NCBI GenBank assembly: GCA_050084515.1
Contig: CM114271.1
Location: 27,094,001 to 27,158,000, forward strand
From: Blasia pusilla
Taxonomy: Eukaryota; Marchantiophyta; Marchantiopsida; Blasiales
DNA length: 64,000 bases
Direction: 5' to 3'
A program made the translations under genes and the position numbers. Of the stretch, positions 1 to 12,885 are shown piece by piece. Under the pieces are notes generated by a model that worked only from the letters and a program-made list of their open reading frames with translations, was not told where the DNA came from and searched no databases. Position 1 is the first letter of the stretch. The number at the start of each line of letters is the position of its first letter.

Positions 1-1288
1 CTTAAGGGTTTTTTTATTTCTGAAATTAATACCTTGTAGAGATGCAAGAGTTGTTTTTCTCTACCTTTAAATGTGCTCCCTTTCTTACTTTCATAATAGT
101 TAAGCATGGATAGTAATGATATTTCTATCTTTGATTTTTTCTAGTTTTGTCGTTGCAGATGGCATAAATGGAGATGTTCCCATATCGGATCTGGGAAGCT
201 AGTTTCCAAGATGTCTATGCCCGCTGGTTTTCAGATGCATCTCTCATGGCAGATATATAGCTTCGTTAGTTTTTGGCATCAACGCTGTAAATTTTGTACC
301 TCTCAGATTTTGCTGAAAGGAATTTTGTAAAGAAGGCTCTTAAAGCATCTACTAGAGATATGTTGTTGGTTCTTCACTCGTACTCAAGTGACTGGCCTCA
401 TAGTAGTAGAGTTATAATAGGTTTTGTCAAGTGGGACATGCTAGCACTTGGAATACCACCACCTTATACAAAGGGTATTTAATTCCAAATTCAAAGTGGT
501 GGGAATTCGTAAATTCCCATGATTGCTGCAATCAAGTCATGGTGTCTTGTTCTTACATTGTGTATAATTTGGGCAGCATGTGGAATGCTGAGGTTGTGGC
601 AAACTGTCGCAAACACACAGGTTCAAGAGCAATTCAAATGAGTAAGAAATTCTTGAACCTTCCCATGCTTACTAAACCCATCCATGCAATCAAGTGAACT
701 TGGCCATACCAATCTTAAAAACCATTCCACTAGAAATAGAAACTATTCCATATGTCATAAATCCATTCCCACACGTCATGGAAAGCATTCCATCGACATA
801 GTAATCTGGTCAAGTTGGAATGCAGAATGTGGATCCTCATCCAAACTTGTTCATGCACACAAAAACTTAATACATGTCTTCCCTCAAACATATCCAAAGA
901 GATTAGTTTTTACGTCAATTGTACTCTTCTTATTGCTTATGCATCGTGGAAGCCATTCTGCACGCCATATGTTGGTTTATTTTGACACTTGTTTTTTCCT
1001 TCTTATTGACATATAGTGAAAGATTGATCAGAAACTTGGCCTCCCCGACATGACCACATGTGATATGCCCACAAGTGATAGCTCTTTAACAAGGAGGATA
1101 TTATCCATGAATAAGATTGTCATTCAAACAGATATTCCAGCAGGACTTATGACAGCCAACGACCTTTGTTGGAATGATGATCACATGGCATACATAACTT
1201 GGGAAAGATTACATGATTTCATTCTTGGCAAGAAATTTCTGGTAGTGATGTAGGGATCATACGCACCAGGGGGGAAGTGAGTATAGCA

Positions 1289-1430
1289 AGAGTTAGGAGT
1301 CACACTTTGGAGAATAAATGTTATGAAATCTACAACTACGATACAGAGTGGGGTCATTGTGATTTTCCATGGTCTCTGAAAGGGAACATATGCAAGCATA
1401 TTGTAAGGGCATCTTACATTCTTATATTTT
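1289..1430 (+). pseudogene. SWIM zinc-finger fragment
   Basis: Reading from 1289 gives a stretch of about 45 residues with a SWIM-type core: CDFPW, then LKGNICKH followed by IVRA. SWIM fingers have the pattern CxC-xn-CxH and occur in plant FAR1/MULE-derived proteins and other nuclear DNA-binding proteins. Here the second cysteine of CxC is phenylalanine, so the finger has lost a zinc ligand. Upstream the frame is broken by stops. The sequence after about 1430 (TA-rich, ending near a TAG at 1462) could be an intron. I read it as a decayed exon of a SWIM gene or transposase. It differs clearly from the other SWIM gene at 59.8-63.7 kb. Confidence 0.55.
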
Positions 1431-1502
1431 CATTCTTTTCAAAGTAAATATTCCATACTAGTTTGCAGATGTACTGAAAAGGTACCATACTGAGTTTATT
1501 GT

Positions 1503-1665
1503 TTGAAATCTGCCATACAGATTGGTGCCTTATTGAAGGAAAATTACAATGAAGCACATTTGGTGAAATTTTTAGGAACAAGACAAGGCAAGATGGCTCA
1601 TCTCAAGCTCATAACGCAACAATCCAATGAGGAATTGAAGAATGATCCATACCAAACTCGAGGAA
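1503..1665 (+). other. Unrecognised open segment upstream of copia RT
   Basis: The open frame that runs into the copia reverse transcriptase extends upstream through about 50 residues that do not look like copia. They contain the pattern NEAHLVKFLG. A similar pattern (NEATVVQFLG, with a preceding I-x-LL) occurs in the small ORF at 9605-9865. This may be an exon of whatever gene the copia fragment landed in, possibly the SWIM gene just upstream. No function can be assigned. Confidence 0.3.
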
Positions 1666-3097
1666 TGAAGACTTGGACTTTGGTTCCCCTTCCTCCTAAT
1701 CAAAGCACAATTGGCTGTCGTTGGGTTTTTAAAATTAAACCTCATGTGGATGGCACGATCCACAAGTACACAACCTGTCTGGTTGCTAAAGGATTTACTC
1801 AAGTTCCTGATCTTGATTATGACGAGACCTTTTCTCCTACTGTTAAACTTCAATCTCTTCGTATTCTAATTGCTATCGCTGCTTATTTCAACGTGGACTT
1901 ACATCAATTAGATGTAATCACTACTTTTCTATATGGATTCTTGCAACACAAGATCTACATGGCCCTTCCTCCAGGCTTGCTAGTTCCCCATAATAACTTG
2001 GTCTGCCTTCTCGAAAGGTCCATTTATGGTTTGAAGCAAACAGCCCGTATGTGGTATGAACGATGTCACTATGTTTTACTCGACATTGGTTTTGTCAGCA
2101 CCACTGTTGACTCTAATATTTACATTCTGAACAAGGACTCAAATTTTCTGATCCTTGCTCTCTACGTGGATGACACTTTCATCGCCAACTCCAGTTCTGC
2201 GCTGCTTTATTTTGTCAAAACGAAGCTCCGCCAAGAGTTTGAAATGACTGATCTCGGTGAAGCTTATCATGTTTTGAGAATTCATATCCAACGAGACCAA
2301 CAACAAGGATGGATCAAGCTCAACCAGACGACTTACATCACCAACAACTCAAACAGTTCAACATGCTGGGCTGCAAACCTATCTCCACTCCTTTGGATTT
2401 TGGCCTTCATCTTAGTCAAGATCAATCTCATGTTCATCCTGGTGACATTGCAGCAATGTCTTCTATTCCTTATAAAAGTGCTACAGGAAGTTTAATATGG
2501 GCAATGGTGTGTACTCGCCCCGATATTGCCTATTCTGTTAGCACTGTTGCACACTTCATGACCAATCCTGGTCCTATACACTAGACTGATGTCAAACGTA
2601 TTTTCAGGTATCTCCAAGGGACAAAACATTACTTTCTCCAATATCAACGCTCATCTATTCCTTTTCATCTTCAAGGATATTCTGATGCTGCCTATGGAGA
2701 TAAAATCGACTCCCAAAAATCTACTAGCGGATTTTGCTTTCTCCTTGAAGGAAGAGCAATTAGTTGGGCAAGTAGAAAACAAAAGTCAGTTGCTCTTTCA
2801 AGTACCGAGTCTGAGTACATTGCAATGACTAAAACTAGCACTGAAGCTATTTGGATCAGACGATTACTTTACGAAATTGGTTTTACTCAGAAGATAACCG
2901 AGATCTTCTGTGACAACCAAAGTGCTATTGCTTTGATCAGTTCTACAAAACATCATGACCGCACCAAACACATTGATATTCAATACCACTATATCAAAGA
3001 TCAAGTATCAAGTGGCAAAATTATTCTGACCTATATTTCAACTGCAAAGATGATTGCAGACATTTTTACTAAGGGTTTACAGAAAGGACCTCATTAG
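1665..3097 (+). pseudogene. Ty1/copia reverse transcriptase-RNase H (broken)
   Basis: This is the C-terminal half of a copia polyprotein, which makes and integrates cDNA of the element. Visible RT landmarks are TWTLVPLP, GCRWVFKIK, LVAKGFTQ, the LDVITTFLYG region and the catalytic YVDD near 2165-2176. RNase H follows, with GSLIWAMVCTRPDI, RYLQGT, SDAAYGD, ALSSTESEY, CDNQSAI, KHIDI and ending IADIFTKGL. A one-base frameshift lies near 2338-2350. An in-frame TAG at 2582-2584 replaces the usual tryptophan (HW in the family). After that stop the frame is open to 3097. Gag, protease and integrase are absent, so the copy is 5'-truncated and dead. The identification as copia is secure. Confidence 0.92.
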
Positions 3098-3162
3098 AAA
3101 CATACTAAATCTCTAGGGTTAACTAGTAATCAAAATGGCTGATTTGTTCCCCTGAGTGGGAG

Positions 3163-3489
3163 TGTAGGAAATCAATAAGTCCAGCGAAACAAATCATTAG
3201 AGTACTGATCCAAGAATTGATCACACGGATCAATCCATACGAACGATCTAGATTTGATTAGGATCAATGTTCTGTTTATGAGCATTGATTATTGCTAGTA
3301 ACGTTTCATCTTGCGAAACGATATATAGCTATGAGACATTTCTGAAGTGACATAGTTACCGTCACATCTTTTGATTACGGCTCTTAGTTTAGAGCAGACT
3401 TTACTACTTATGTATCGGCTTTTCAATCTATCAATACAGAGAACACAGAGAGTACAAACGCAATTTCAATTCATTCTCCAATTCTCACA
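3163..3489 (+). repeat. copia 3' LTR
   Basis: The LTR starts TGTAGGAAAT just after a purine-rich tract (gagtgggag) 65 bp past the RNase H stop, and ends near TTCTCACA. It has a TATA-like stretch (ATATATAG, about 3320). No matching 5' LTR is present in the window, so the exact 3' boundary is inferred from the TG...CA rule. Confidence 0.55.
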
Positions 3490-5269
3490 TATGGCTCAAT
3501 CTACGCAACATGTTGGATGTTGATGTGCATCCAAATGAACGCGGCAAGTACAATGATCATCAATATTTTCAATGTATATGCATACCTTGATACTTGAATT
3601 CTAGACACTTGGCAAGGCTTATCACTCAGTCCAACAAAAAAATCAGACAATATCCAGCTTTCATCCGCACTCAGCTCAGGCAAAGTTGACTCCTCTGTAC
3701 AATTTATGATCCTTTCTAGAATGGAGGAGGAAAGATTGGATCACTTATCCACAAAGGGTTTAGGGAATTCTAGAGAGGAACTGACCTGATGGTACTCCTC
3801 TCATAGCTAAGCCGAGTCGTTAACATGATTTCAGGGATGGTGAAATGTGACAACAGAGTAGCTCATGAGAGCCCATGATCTTGCACACAAAGCATGCCAT
3901 GGGCGGTTTTGGACATGGAGCTTGGTTTTTTTTTCCTCAAAACATCTGCACATGTGCAAGCTTCTAACATTGGACTCCAGGTCTCCAACACAGGACCCCA
4001 ATTCTCCTTGGCAATGACTGCTAGCACCAAGCTAGCCACTTTCCTTACCTTCTATTAGGGGGCCAATGTATTTATCACTTTATTATGGGTCATTTTCCAT
4101 AAACGGTGTTGAGTTTTGAGTGGGTAAGACCTCCTTTCTGTGGAAGGCAGTCAACTATTGTTGGTCATCGGTGATAAATAGAGGGTTGTGACCCAAGACA
4201 GATATCAATCAAAGTGATGGATATAGGATTGTAGTTCCAGAAATGATTTAATTGCAATTGGTCCTGGGCATGGGATTATCTGATGTACAGTTTCACCTTC
4301 TTCTTTCTTGGAACCAGAATCTCTAGAAGTAGCATGCCTTGTTTCAAATAAAAATACGTGTCACAACCTTGACAGCATATCATCCACGGACATCAATGCG
4401 AGGACAAGGGAGTCTTTCACATACATTTATTTATATTACTAGTATAAAGCCTGTGCGATGCATGCACTGGAGGGAAGTGATTAATGATGTTGCAGCAAAT
4501 TCATAAACTTTTTTCTTGGTGCTCTTAGTATGGGAACGTGTTCTTGCTGTCCGGTTGTCATATGTCAAGCACACAGGTGTTTGCAAATCAAAAAGGTACT
4601 CTCCAAGAATAATATAGGTTAATGGAGATGCGAGATCATTTGTGGTTATTATGCGAGGAAAGTGAAGTTTCATTATTCACCACCCCAATTATAATCCCCG
4701 GAAGGATTTGGAGTTAATTCCATGGTCTATGTATGCCATCGGAACAGTCGAATCTTGTTATTTGAGAATATTTTGAAATCTCTAAACGACAATTAGTATG
4801 ATATCATGGTATGAACTCAATCAAAATCAATTGCATCAGGTGAAAGAAATAGTGATTAGGCTAGTGTGAACATGAAATAAGACATGAAAATACACATTTG
4901 AGTTCTTGAGCCAGTTGCAATAAATGGAAAATAAGGTTTATCTGAAAACTTGATAGGATATAAAAGTATGTAATGAAGAGAGAAGGGATACTTGAAAAGT
5001 TGATTTGATTTTTTATTTGGGATTTTTTTAGAAATTTCAATCTTGAAGCATTGATGTTATTAACAAACTCATGCAACTATTCAAGACATAAATATGGTTG
5101 TGCGTCCTGGTGACTCCATATACCATCTTGTCACATCACACTTAGCCGACAAATACAATTCATAAGATTGTTCAAGCATAAATCCTTCCTAAGTGTTTAT
5201 GTGAGGTTAGTGATAACTCAATTGCGTCGAGATGGTCATTTTGAACAAACCCTCTATTTTGCTATTTTG
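3490..5269. other. No gene recognised
   Basis: This is AT-rich sequence with only short ORFs and no domain or repeat I recognise. A motif around 4438-4460 (actagtataaagcctgtgcg) resembles the terminal motif of dispersed plant repeats, but only weakly. Confidence 0.4.
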
Positions 5270-5640
5270 GGCTAGGTGACCCATTGATTGGTTCAACGAT
5301 CATCATGTTGTCATTTTAGGCTATTTTTGGGGGAAGAGCTCTTTTAGCCCTTCCCAAGGGTATAAAGGCGGGAGAGATGGCTTTCATTGGCCATCTCTCT
5401 CATATTTAGCCTTTAGAGCATTCATCCTTTTAGGGTTTCATAGAAGTTTGAGTACTAGAGTTCGGATTCCCTTATGGCAGAGGGTGGATGTGGCTTGATA
5501 CAGAGATATACATTTGGGAGTGAAGTTGATTGTGTGAGTTATTTTTACGAGATGACGGCCGTACTCCTTAGAGTGGAGACATGACACACTTGGATTACGC
5601 ATTTATTATGTGGCAGTGTCCGAAGGAAGGTATTTGAATG
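5270..5640 (+). repeat. gypsy LTR/leader remnant (type A)
   Basis: The sequence is clearly related to the LTR of element A at about 17,340-17,640. Shared blocks in order are: GGGGAAGAGC with a facing CTTCCC (a hairpin), a TATA box (tataaag here, tatataag there), GATGGCTTTC, CCATCTYTCTCAT, a GGAGCA/GAGCA block, and CGGATTCC followed by a CAGRGTGGA block. It is a solo or truncated LTR. No coding sequence follows. Confidence 0.6.
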
Positions 5641-6011
5641 CTAAATCTCTTTGGAGGGATTTAGCTCAAGGTTAGTTATAGTGTTGTTGGAAATCATACA
5701 AATGCATCAGTACCTCTATGTTGGGAGAGATGAGATCACACAACGATATCCTAATTTATTACTAGAATTTGTAATATAATACAGGAATACTAGTGTACAC
5801 TATCTTTTGGTATTTCTTTTTTGGGGCATAAGACCTAGATAGAGTTGCCACCATTGATTTGGTGATCTCAAGATCGCCCCGCTAAAGTCATTAATTGGAT
5901 TTTCGAGGACTTGGTTTGTATGATCTGAGGTCGAACATGGGATTGAGCATATTTTGGGATATGTTGTGTGTATTGTAGCACATAACATGCTAGATGTTAT
6001 TGCAAGGCACA

Positions 6012-6960
6012 TGTCGTGCGCATACACATCGCTACACAACATACATCGTTGTCACCAAACACACACGCAAACACTCACGATCCCATGCTAACTCATGGCA
6101 TCCAAACAACGAGACAAGAAGTACTAAAATATCTCCAATAAAGTAAGATCCAATCTCTCTCTACACCATCTCATACCATAGCTCTCAAAAGTGTGCATTC
6201 TCTCTCATGTCAAACCAAACCCACTCTCCTGATGAGAGACCTGGGTTACACTCACAAGGCAAGGGACCATAACTCCGCCGCCTTATGCCAAGAGGTTCAA
6301 CAAAGAGAGAATGGTCTCTCAAGTTCTCTCTCCTTGAGGTATACCCATCCCCTCTCCCAAGCTCTCTCCATGGTAACCTATTCTCCCAAGTCACCTCCTT
6401 GGCTCTTGACCTAATGTAGGAGGTCAAGGGCCACTTACCAAAAATATAAAGTCGATCATATACTCAAAATGGTAATTACCTAAAATAGTAAGTTCCTCAA
6501 TATGGCTCCAAATGAGCCGAAACGAAGGGGAAACCTGCTCTCTCAAATTTCCCAGAACCTCAACAGGTCACCCTCAACCTACTGAGCATGTCCTCCACTA
6601 CTCATGTAGGCGCTCTACTACATCTCACCGATCTATCCTAAAAGACGTGACAATTGTCGTGCACATACACATCGCTGTCACCAAACACACACACAAACGC
6701 GCACGATCCCATCCTAACTCATGGCATCCAAACAAAGAGACAAGAAGTACTAAAATATCTCCAATCGCTCCCCTAGTTGGTGGTTAGGTCCCTCTAATTC
6801 CAGATAGCCATCTATCCCTACCTACCATGACATACATCTCTCGCACACTAAGAGCAAGAAAGGTCGGGTGCTCATGTGGCCCCATCGTTAGTCGCCTTCT
6901 TGTCATCCATATCACAAAAAAAGTCGGAATCGAAACGTACCTGTATCTCCTCTATGTACC
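6012..6960 (-). mobile_element. 3'-end remnant of a B/C/D-family gypsy
   Basis: On the minus strand this carries a 3' untranslated piece (6765-6960), a flanking repeat 'R' (6655-6764), an LTR core (6139-6652) and a second R (6012-6138). The order and sequence match the 3' end of element C at 28,910-29,840. The core starts TGTCACGTC on the minus strand. Homology stops near 6960, just where the PHD-coding region would begin, so all coding sequence has been lost. Confidence 0.75.
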
Positions 6961-9478
6961 CTAAACTGAGACTATTGACATGCATGCAAATGAAGGTAAA
7001 TAACAATAATCAACATCAGGTCATGTATACTTCTAGGATCACTATAGGATTCATATTTCGACGTGGTATTTCATATGAGTTGTTGCTCCTTCAAAACTAA
7101 ATGGTTTCCATCTTTGGTGTTGGCCTCAAAGACACCATTCTACTAGGAAGTGAAATATCCTCGGACTCTGCAAACCCTATAACTAACTCCAGTATTGAAG
7201 AAATCGACAAGTTGTTCTCATGGATACGACTTTCCTGTGGTGAAAATGCTTGCCTTCTTGCTTTGACTACAAGAACTCTCATGGAGTTCAGCGGAAAGAT
7301 CGAGTCTCCAAAAATAGCGGTTGAAAAGCAGTGAAAACGGATTACCCCTCAACTAGGTAATCCATTCTACAATTTTGAGGATGGATTCTTGAACAATAAT
7401 TCCATTACACGAGTTCAATCAAACATTGAACATTGGTGGCGACGTAGAAGAAGATCTACAAGATCCATGACACACGTGAATGATACGCAAAACCCAAACA
7501 ACTCATTCACCAACCTACCTTTATTCCCTAGAGCAAAGTTCATAAAGATCACAAGCCCAACTTGATAAAGAAGGAGCCATTGCCTCATGGGTGTGTACAA
7601 ACAAGTAGGGAATGTGGAGGACGTACGAAGGCTTTTGAAAATCACATAGCTTTGTATCCTTTTAGGAAGTGAAGGATGAAATATTGTCGCAGAATTTTTC
7701 ATGTTCATTTTAGAAGTTGAGAAATAAAAAAGCGTTCATGTCACATTTTATTCTATTATTCTTTATATTTTATTCAAATTAAGGGTGGTTCCCAAGGTTA
7801 TACGTAGTATGATTTGTTTTGAATTGTCGGCAATGAATTGCCTACAAAGGAAAACATTCCACAATGCATGGAAACAATTAATAGTAGAGATGGGTAGTAT
7901 GGGAGCCATGATATATGAATTGTGAACTTTTTTTCACAAGAAAAGTGTTCAATAGGGCTGAGGTTGTCCATCACAAATAAAAGATTTAAATGAGAAGAAA
8001 AAAAAAAGTCGCATGTTTCCCGTCGCCAGATAGATAATAGCATTGGCATGCCCTCTATACATAGGAGTATGCGTCATCAAGCAAGCAGTACGCGTGTCAC
8101 CATTGACTCGCTCCTCGGTACGAAGTATGCAACGTGGATTTCCTGATGTAAACAACTAGACGAGGATGAGGTTCATTCGTCATGTCGCCCAACGCCATCG
8201 GCTTCTTATGGCTTTCGCCTGATTTCGTTCGACCGTCTGGAAATGACTGGAACGAAACGCTCAGTTCGTGGGTTCCGGTCGTCACACAAGAATCGCGCGC
8301 AAACGCATTACTGCATCCCTCCACCGGTGCCTGAAAGCCAGCACTCCATCGGCGTCCGTCCGCGAGGCTTCAGGGAATGATGCTTCGGAGAACTTGGCGT
8401 GTGAGCGAGTGGTGGTGGTGGTGGTGAGAACCGCCATGTATCCAACAATTAGTGCGGGGACGAGGGTGTCTTAACGAAGACGCGGTCAGTGGACTTTGCA
8501 CTTGGACGCCACAACTCTCCCACTGCGAGCAGTAAGGAGCGCGACGAGTGAGCGCAATGGCCGTGTTTGTTGGTGGTGGGCTGTGCAGTTCACGGTAATG
8601 GTAACGGCAAACAACCTTTGATGAGCGGGCGTAGGAAGGGGGGATAGGTGGGAGGCGTGGGTTGAGAATTTGAGAGTTTTATGCGTGAAGGGAGTCATTG
8701 AAGTATTGTGGTGGCAACTTTGTGTATTGGAAAGCACGCACGGACGGACGGACGGACGGGCGCATGGACCTTGCGGCAAGCTGTGGCCTCTTGTAGCGGA
8801 GATGGTGAGACGTTGGGACTTTGCGGACGGGAAAAGCTTGCCACAGTCGATCGCAACGCGTGACTGTCGCTCTCGACGGTGACGGTTTCGGGCGGGACTA
8901 CAGGTAGTGGAAGCAGTTGGAAGGAGTTCTGCGCGGGGGTGTGGGAGACCTCCTCGTCAGGCGGCTTTCAACCACGTACGGACCGGGGTAGCAGACCCTC
9001 CGTGCACTGCAACGGAGCCCGAGTTCCCCGTCTCAGATCTTCAGCAGCCGCAGCGAGGATGGTTTGGGAGGAGTCACCAGGTTCATCCGAAAAGCGAAGG
9101 GTTCACGATTTGCGAGCTAGACTCTAGCAAGTGAGGCACTGCTTCGACATGGACGGAAGTTCACTTGTGTCTGATGCCACTTTCCTTCACTGCGTAGAGT
9201 TTTGAATGGTCCTCTAGTCACACAGAAGACTGGGTAGTGTAGTTGTTTGCCTTGACTTGTACACATTCTTCACGGGGAGTTCCAAAGTTTTGCCTTGGAA
9301 TTTTTCATGTTTACGGGCAGCTCCAGAGTGTGGCACTGGAATCGGACCTGTCTTTCATGGGCATCTCCAAACAGGTCCCCAATTATGGTTGACTCGATTT
9401 TCCAACCGCAGATAAATCGTTGGATCTCATGCTTTTGGAACTTTAGGTGTAAAGGAGAGAGCGGACATTAGTCATGAA
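6961..9478. other. Unassigned; GC-rich, CpG-containing stretch about 8.1-9.1 kb
   Basis: No ORF here shows a domain I recognise. Base composition changes from AT-rich (7.3-8.0 kb) to GC-rich with many CG dinucleotides (8.1-9.1 kb). That could be a gene-associated island, but I cannot place exons. A short tetranucleotide run (ACGG)n lies near 8738-8760. A 77-residue ORF at 7101-7334 (+) is open but unrecognised. Confidence 0.35.
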
Positions 9479-9510
9479 GGACTATACCTACAATAGTAGG
9501 TATAGTCCTC
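9479..9510. other. Perfect 14-bp stem hairpin
   Basis: AGGACTATACCTAC is followed by AATA and then the exact reverse complement GTAGGTATAGTCCT. It lies 95 bp upstream of the small ORF at 9605. It could be a foldback remnant or a structured RNA element. Its function is unknown. Confidence 0.7.
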
Positions 9511-9604
9511 AATTCACATGACAATTGAGCAGACTTAACTTTTCTTTCTCCGGCTTCGATTCGCTTAGACGTGCATCCACTCGCGTGCTACACTTCCAAA
9601 TGAA

Positions 9605-9865
9605 ATGGAACGTCAAACAGACTTCAAGTTGAACACCATAAATGTTGCCAAGCTTCTCGGATTCTTTCTAGATGACATCAATGAAGCGACGGTGGTTCAG
9701 TTCTTAGGGTTTGATGGGCGGGGATGGGCAGGGTTGACGTACAGTACCAACGGAGAACATGCACCAGTACCGTATCTGATCGCTCATCCGCAAGTTTCCC
9801 CAAATCGCAGATTACCTCCGAAAACTTACCCGCATTTCTTCCTGCTCTACATCATTAAGATGTGA
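9605..9865 (+). CDS. Small hypothetical protein (86 aa)
   Basis: This is an open frame beginning ATGGAACGTC, and I do not recognise the product. The N-terminal half has a hydrophobic-patterned segment (VAKLLGFFLDD) followed by NEATVVQFLG, which echoes NEAHLVKFLG in the unassigned segment at 1503-1665. The C-terminal half is proline-rich. The ORF may be an exon of a spliced gene rather than a complete gene, because flanking non-coding sequence could hide other exons. Confidence that it is coding is low. Confidence 0.25.
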   Translation: MERQTDFKLNTINVAKLLGFFLDDINEATVVQFLGFDGRGWAGLTYSTNGEHAPVPYLIAHPQVSPNRRLPPKTYPHFFLLYIIKM

Positions 9866-11375
9866 TTTTTCAATCTTCAAAGTCGGCGAGAGGGATTTCG
9901 TACGGCAGGGCCGGCACGACTAGCGAAGAGCTTCCGTGCAAATGTGGATTTAATTAATTTCGTGCGTATGTGGATTCGATTCATTTCGTGCGAATGAGAG
10001 CGACCCGACAAGACAAGACGCACACTAGGCACCGCGATGTTGAGACAAGCTCGATCGAGAGCTTACACAATTCACATGATTACCATGTCAGCGTGCTGAC
10101 AAATCTTCTTTCACGGTGTACCATTCAGAAACCAATGACGTCTTGGGCCTAAGAGCCCAACATCGGTATACCACATCCTCCTCCCGGCTACGCGGAATGA
10201 TTTTCCCGGATAAGGGTAACCCTCGAGTCTGATCTACCCTACCTGCAGGCAATTCCTGTGCTAGATACAAAGCGTAGGACATATGTAATCAGAACAGCCG
10301 TTTTAACGTAACACTGTGACCAACACCAGGAGGCGAGCCTGATAACCTCAACCCAAGCATGACAGTTTTCGGCGCACTCCGTCAATTTAACTCTACTGAC
10401 CAGGCAAAATCCCCATGTTAGGTACAAATTTACGGTGGAACAGAAGAACAAGCGACACACTTGCCACACAGAATATCTCCGGAGTATAGAACAGATTCGT
10501 ATGAAACGGTTACTCAAAACACTATCGGTTACCACATGAACCCATGCATCTTATCGCGGGTACGAACCCTAACAAACGATTGGACTACTAGTTTCTCAGA
10601 CCTGTGAAAATGAAAAGAAAATCTACCAAGTTCCATCAAATCGACTTGAGCGAGTCTAGAGAAAGAGCTCTAATCTACATAATTTCAACATGTCTAGATT
10701 GTCAGACAGACCATTCCAACTTCGTGCAGGCTGAACACGAACTTCCATCACTTGCACTTCCACGCCGCAACAGATCCATACAGAACCTGTGAAGTGACGA
10801 GAGTAACGATTCCCCGCACCAAACATCTCTACAACGACTAAGAACTCGAAGCAAATCAACATAATGCGGTCCATCTCAGAAAGATAAGAAACAATAATCA
10901 GGTCTAGATACCATAGATAAAACTTGCGACAAGTCCAATCGAAACGAAACACATCACATCTTAAGAAGACCATATCGATAACCTTGCTTGGAAATTTTAA
11001 ATAGAATCTTCTGAAGTTATGGCCTAAAAACCAAAACGATAGTTTCGCGATCCGTGCACATTTTTTGGACCTATACACTAGCCACTTCAAGGGATTGTAC
11101 AAACTAGAGCGCGACCCAAGGAAAGAAGAAATTCACATGAAACAGAGTTCGATTCTATTTGACCGCCCATCAGCAGACGGTAACATATCAAAGAGCACGG
11201 CCGAGAGAAAGAGAACCTTGCATGGCAAGGAGAATGGTGAACTATATACAGACAGGAGACAGTGCGATCTATGTACAGAAGATCAGCCCGATTCCATCAC
11301 ACTTTACATTTCTCCCATTCATCCTGTGTTTACTTGACCCACGTCTTGCAGAACGACTGCCTCGGCACACGGTGG
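9866..11375. other. No gene recognised; includes the ATG8 downstream region
   Basis: This includes whatever 3' UTR ATG8 uses (ATG8 ends at 11,376 on the minus strand). A 148-residue minus-strand ORF at 10,656-11,102 has no recognisable motif and is probably chance. Confidence 0.35.
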
Positions 11376-12300
<925 letters not shown>

Positions 12301-12301
12301 A

Positions 12302-12332
12302 AGAAGGAAGGAAGGAAGGAAGGAAGGAAAGG
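12302..12332. repeat. (AAGG)n microsatellite
   Basis: Roughly seven GAAG/AAGG units in a row, upstream of ATG8. Confidence 0.85.
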
Positions 12333-12593
12333 AGCGGGGGGCATCTTGCGTAGAGGTGAAGCACAAAAAGCAATCGACGGCACTCGCAAACGGACACGTG
12401 GCCGAGATCGTGCGGCTCGCCGAGAGACCCAACCCTATTTCCGCCCTTTTCTTACATTTATCTACTTACCGCTGTCATCCGGGAAACGGCGTGAGTTCCT
12501 CTTCTCAGACTTACTTATCCCTTTCGGCACGATATTATCCAACCAAAATACAACCCTCGGACTTATCCCCCATGCCGCATGCGGCCAATAAGG

Positions 12594-12885
12594 GAATCTT
12601 CCCCCACTACTGTCTCAGGACAGTATATTCTTCCTTCTCCGCTACGCCCCGGACCTTCCTTCTCTTCTCTTCCATGCCGCCGACGAGAGAATCCTGCCTG
12701 TGAGGGGAATCTTACCCGGACAGTATATTCTTATGTTCCGCTACTTCTCTCCACGTCGTTCCGGACTCAGAGCCACGTCCTACACAGAGTTCCGTAGAGT
12801 AGTACTTCCGGATCCCCTGTACTGTACTGTACATTATATTTCCTCAGCCTCTGCACTGTACTGTACTGTACATTATACTCGCCTT
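12594..12885. repeat. Short tandem duplications upstream of ATG8
   Basis: A degenerate duplication with a period of about 115 bp spans 12,594-12,775. Both units contain GGGAATCTT, GGACAGTATATTCTT, CCGCTAC and CCGGAC. It is followed by two copies of ACTGTACTGTACTGTACAT about 39 bp apart (12,815-12,880). Confidence 0.7.

Larger units (their letters stand above)
1665..3489 (+). mobile_element. 5'-truncated Ty1/copia retrotransposon
   Basis: The copy consists of RT, RNase H, a polypurine tract and the 3' LTR only. Its left end abuts unrelated open sequence rather than an LTR. It most likely lost its 5' half by deletion or recombination. Confidence 0.8.

Noticed and set aside
8486-9134. Short GC-rich ORFs on both strands as genes
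   Set aside because: Overlapping frames are open because of base composition. No domain, splice pattern or codon signal was convincing.
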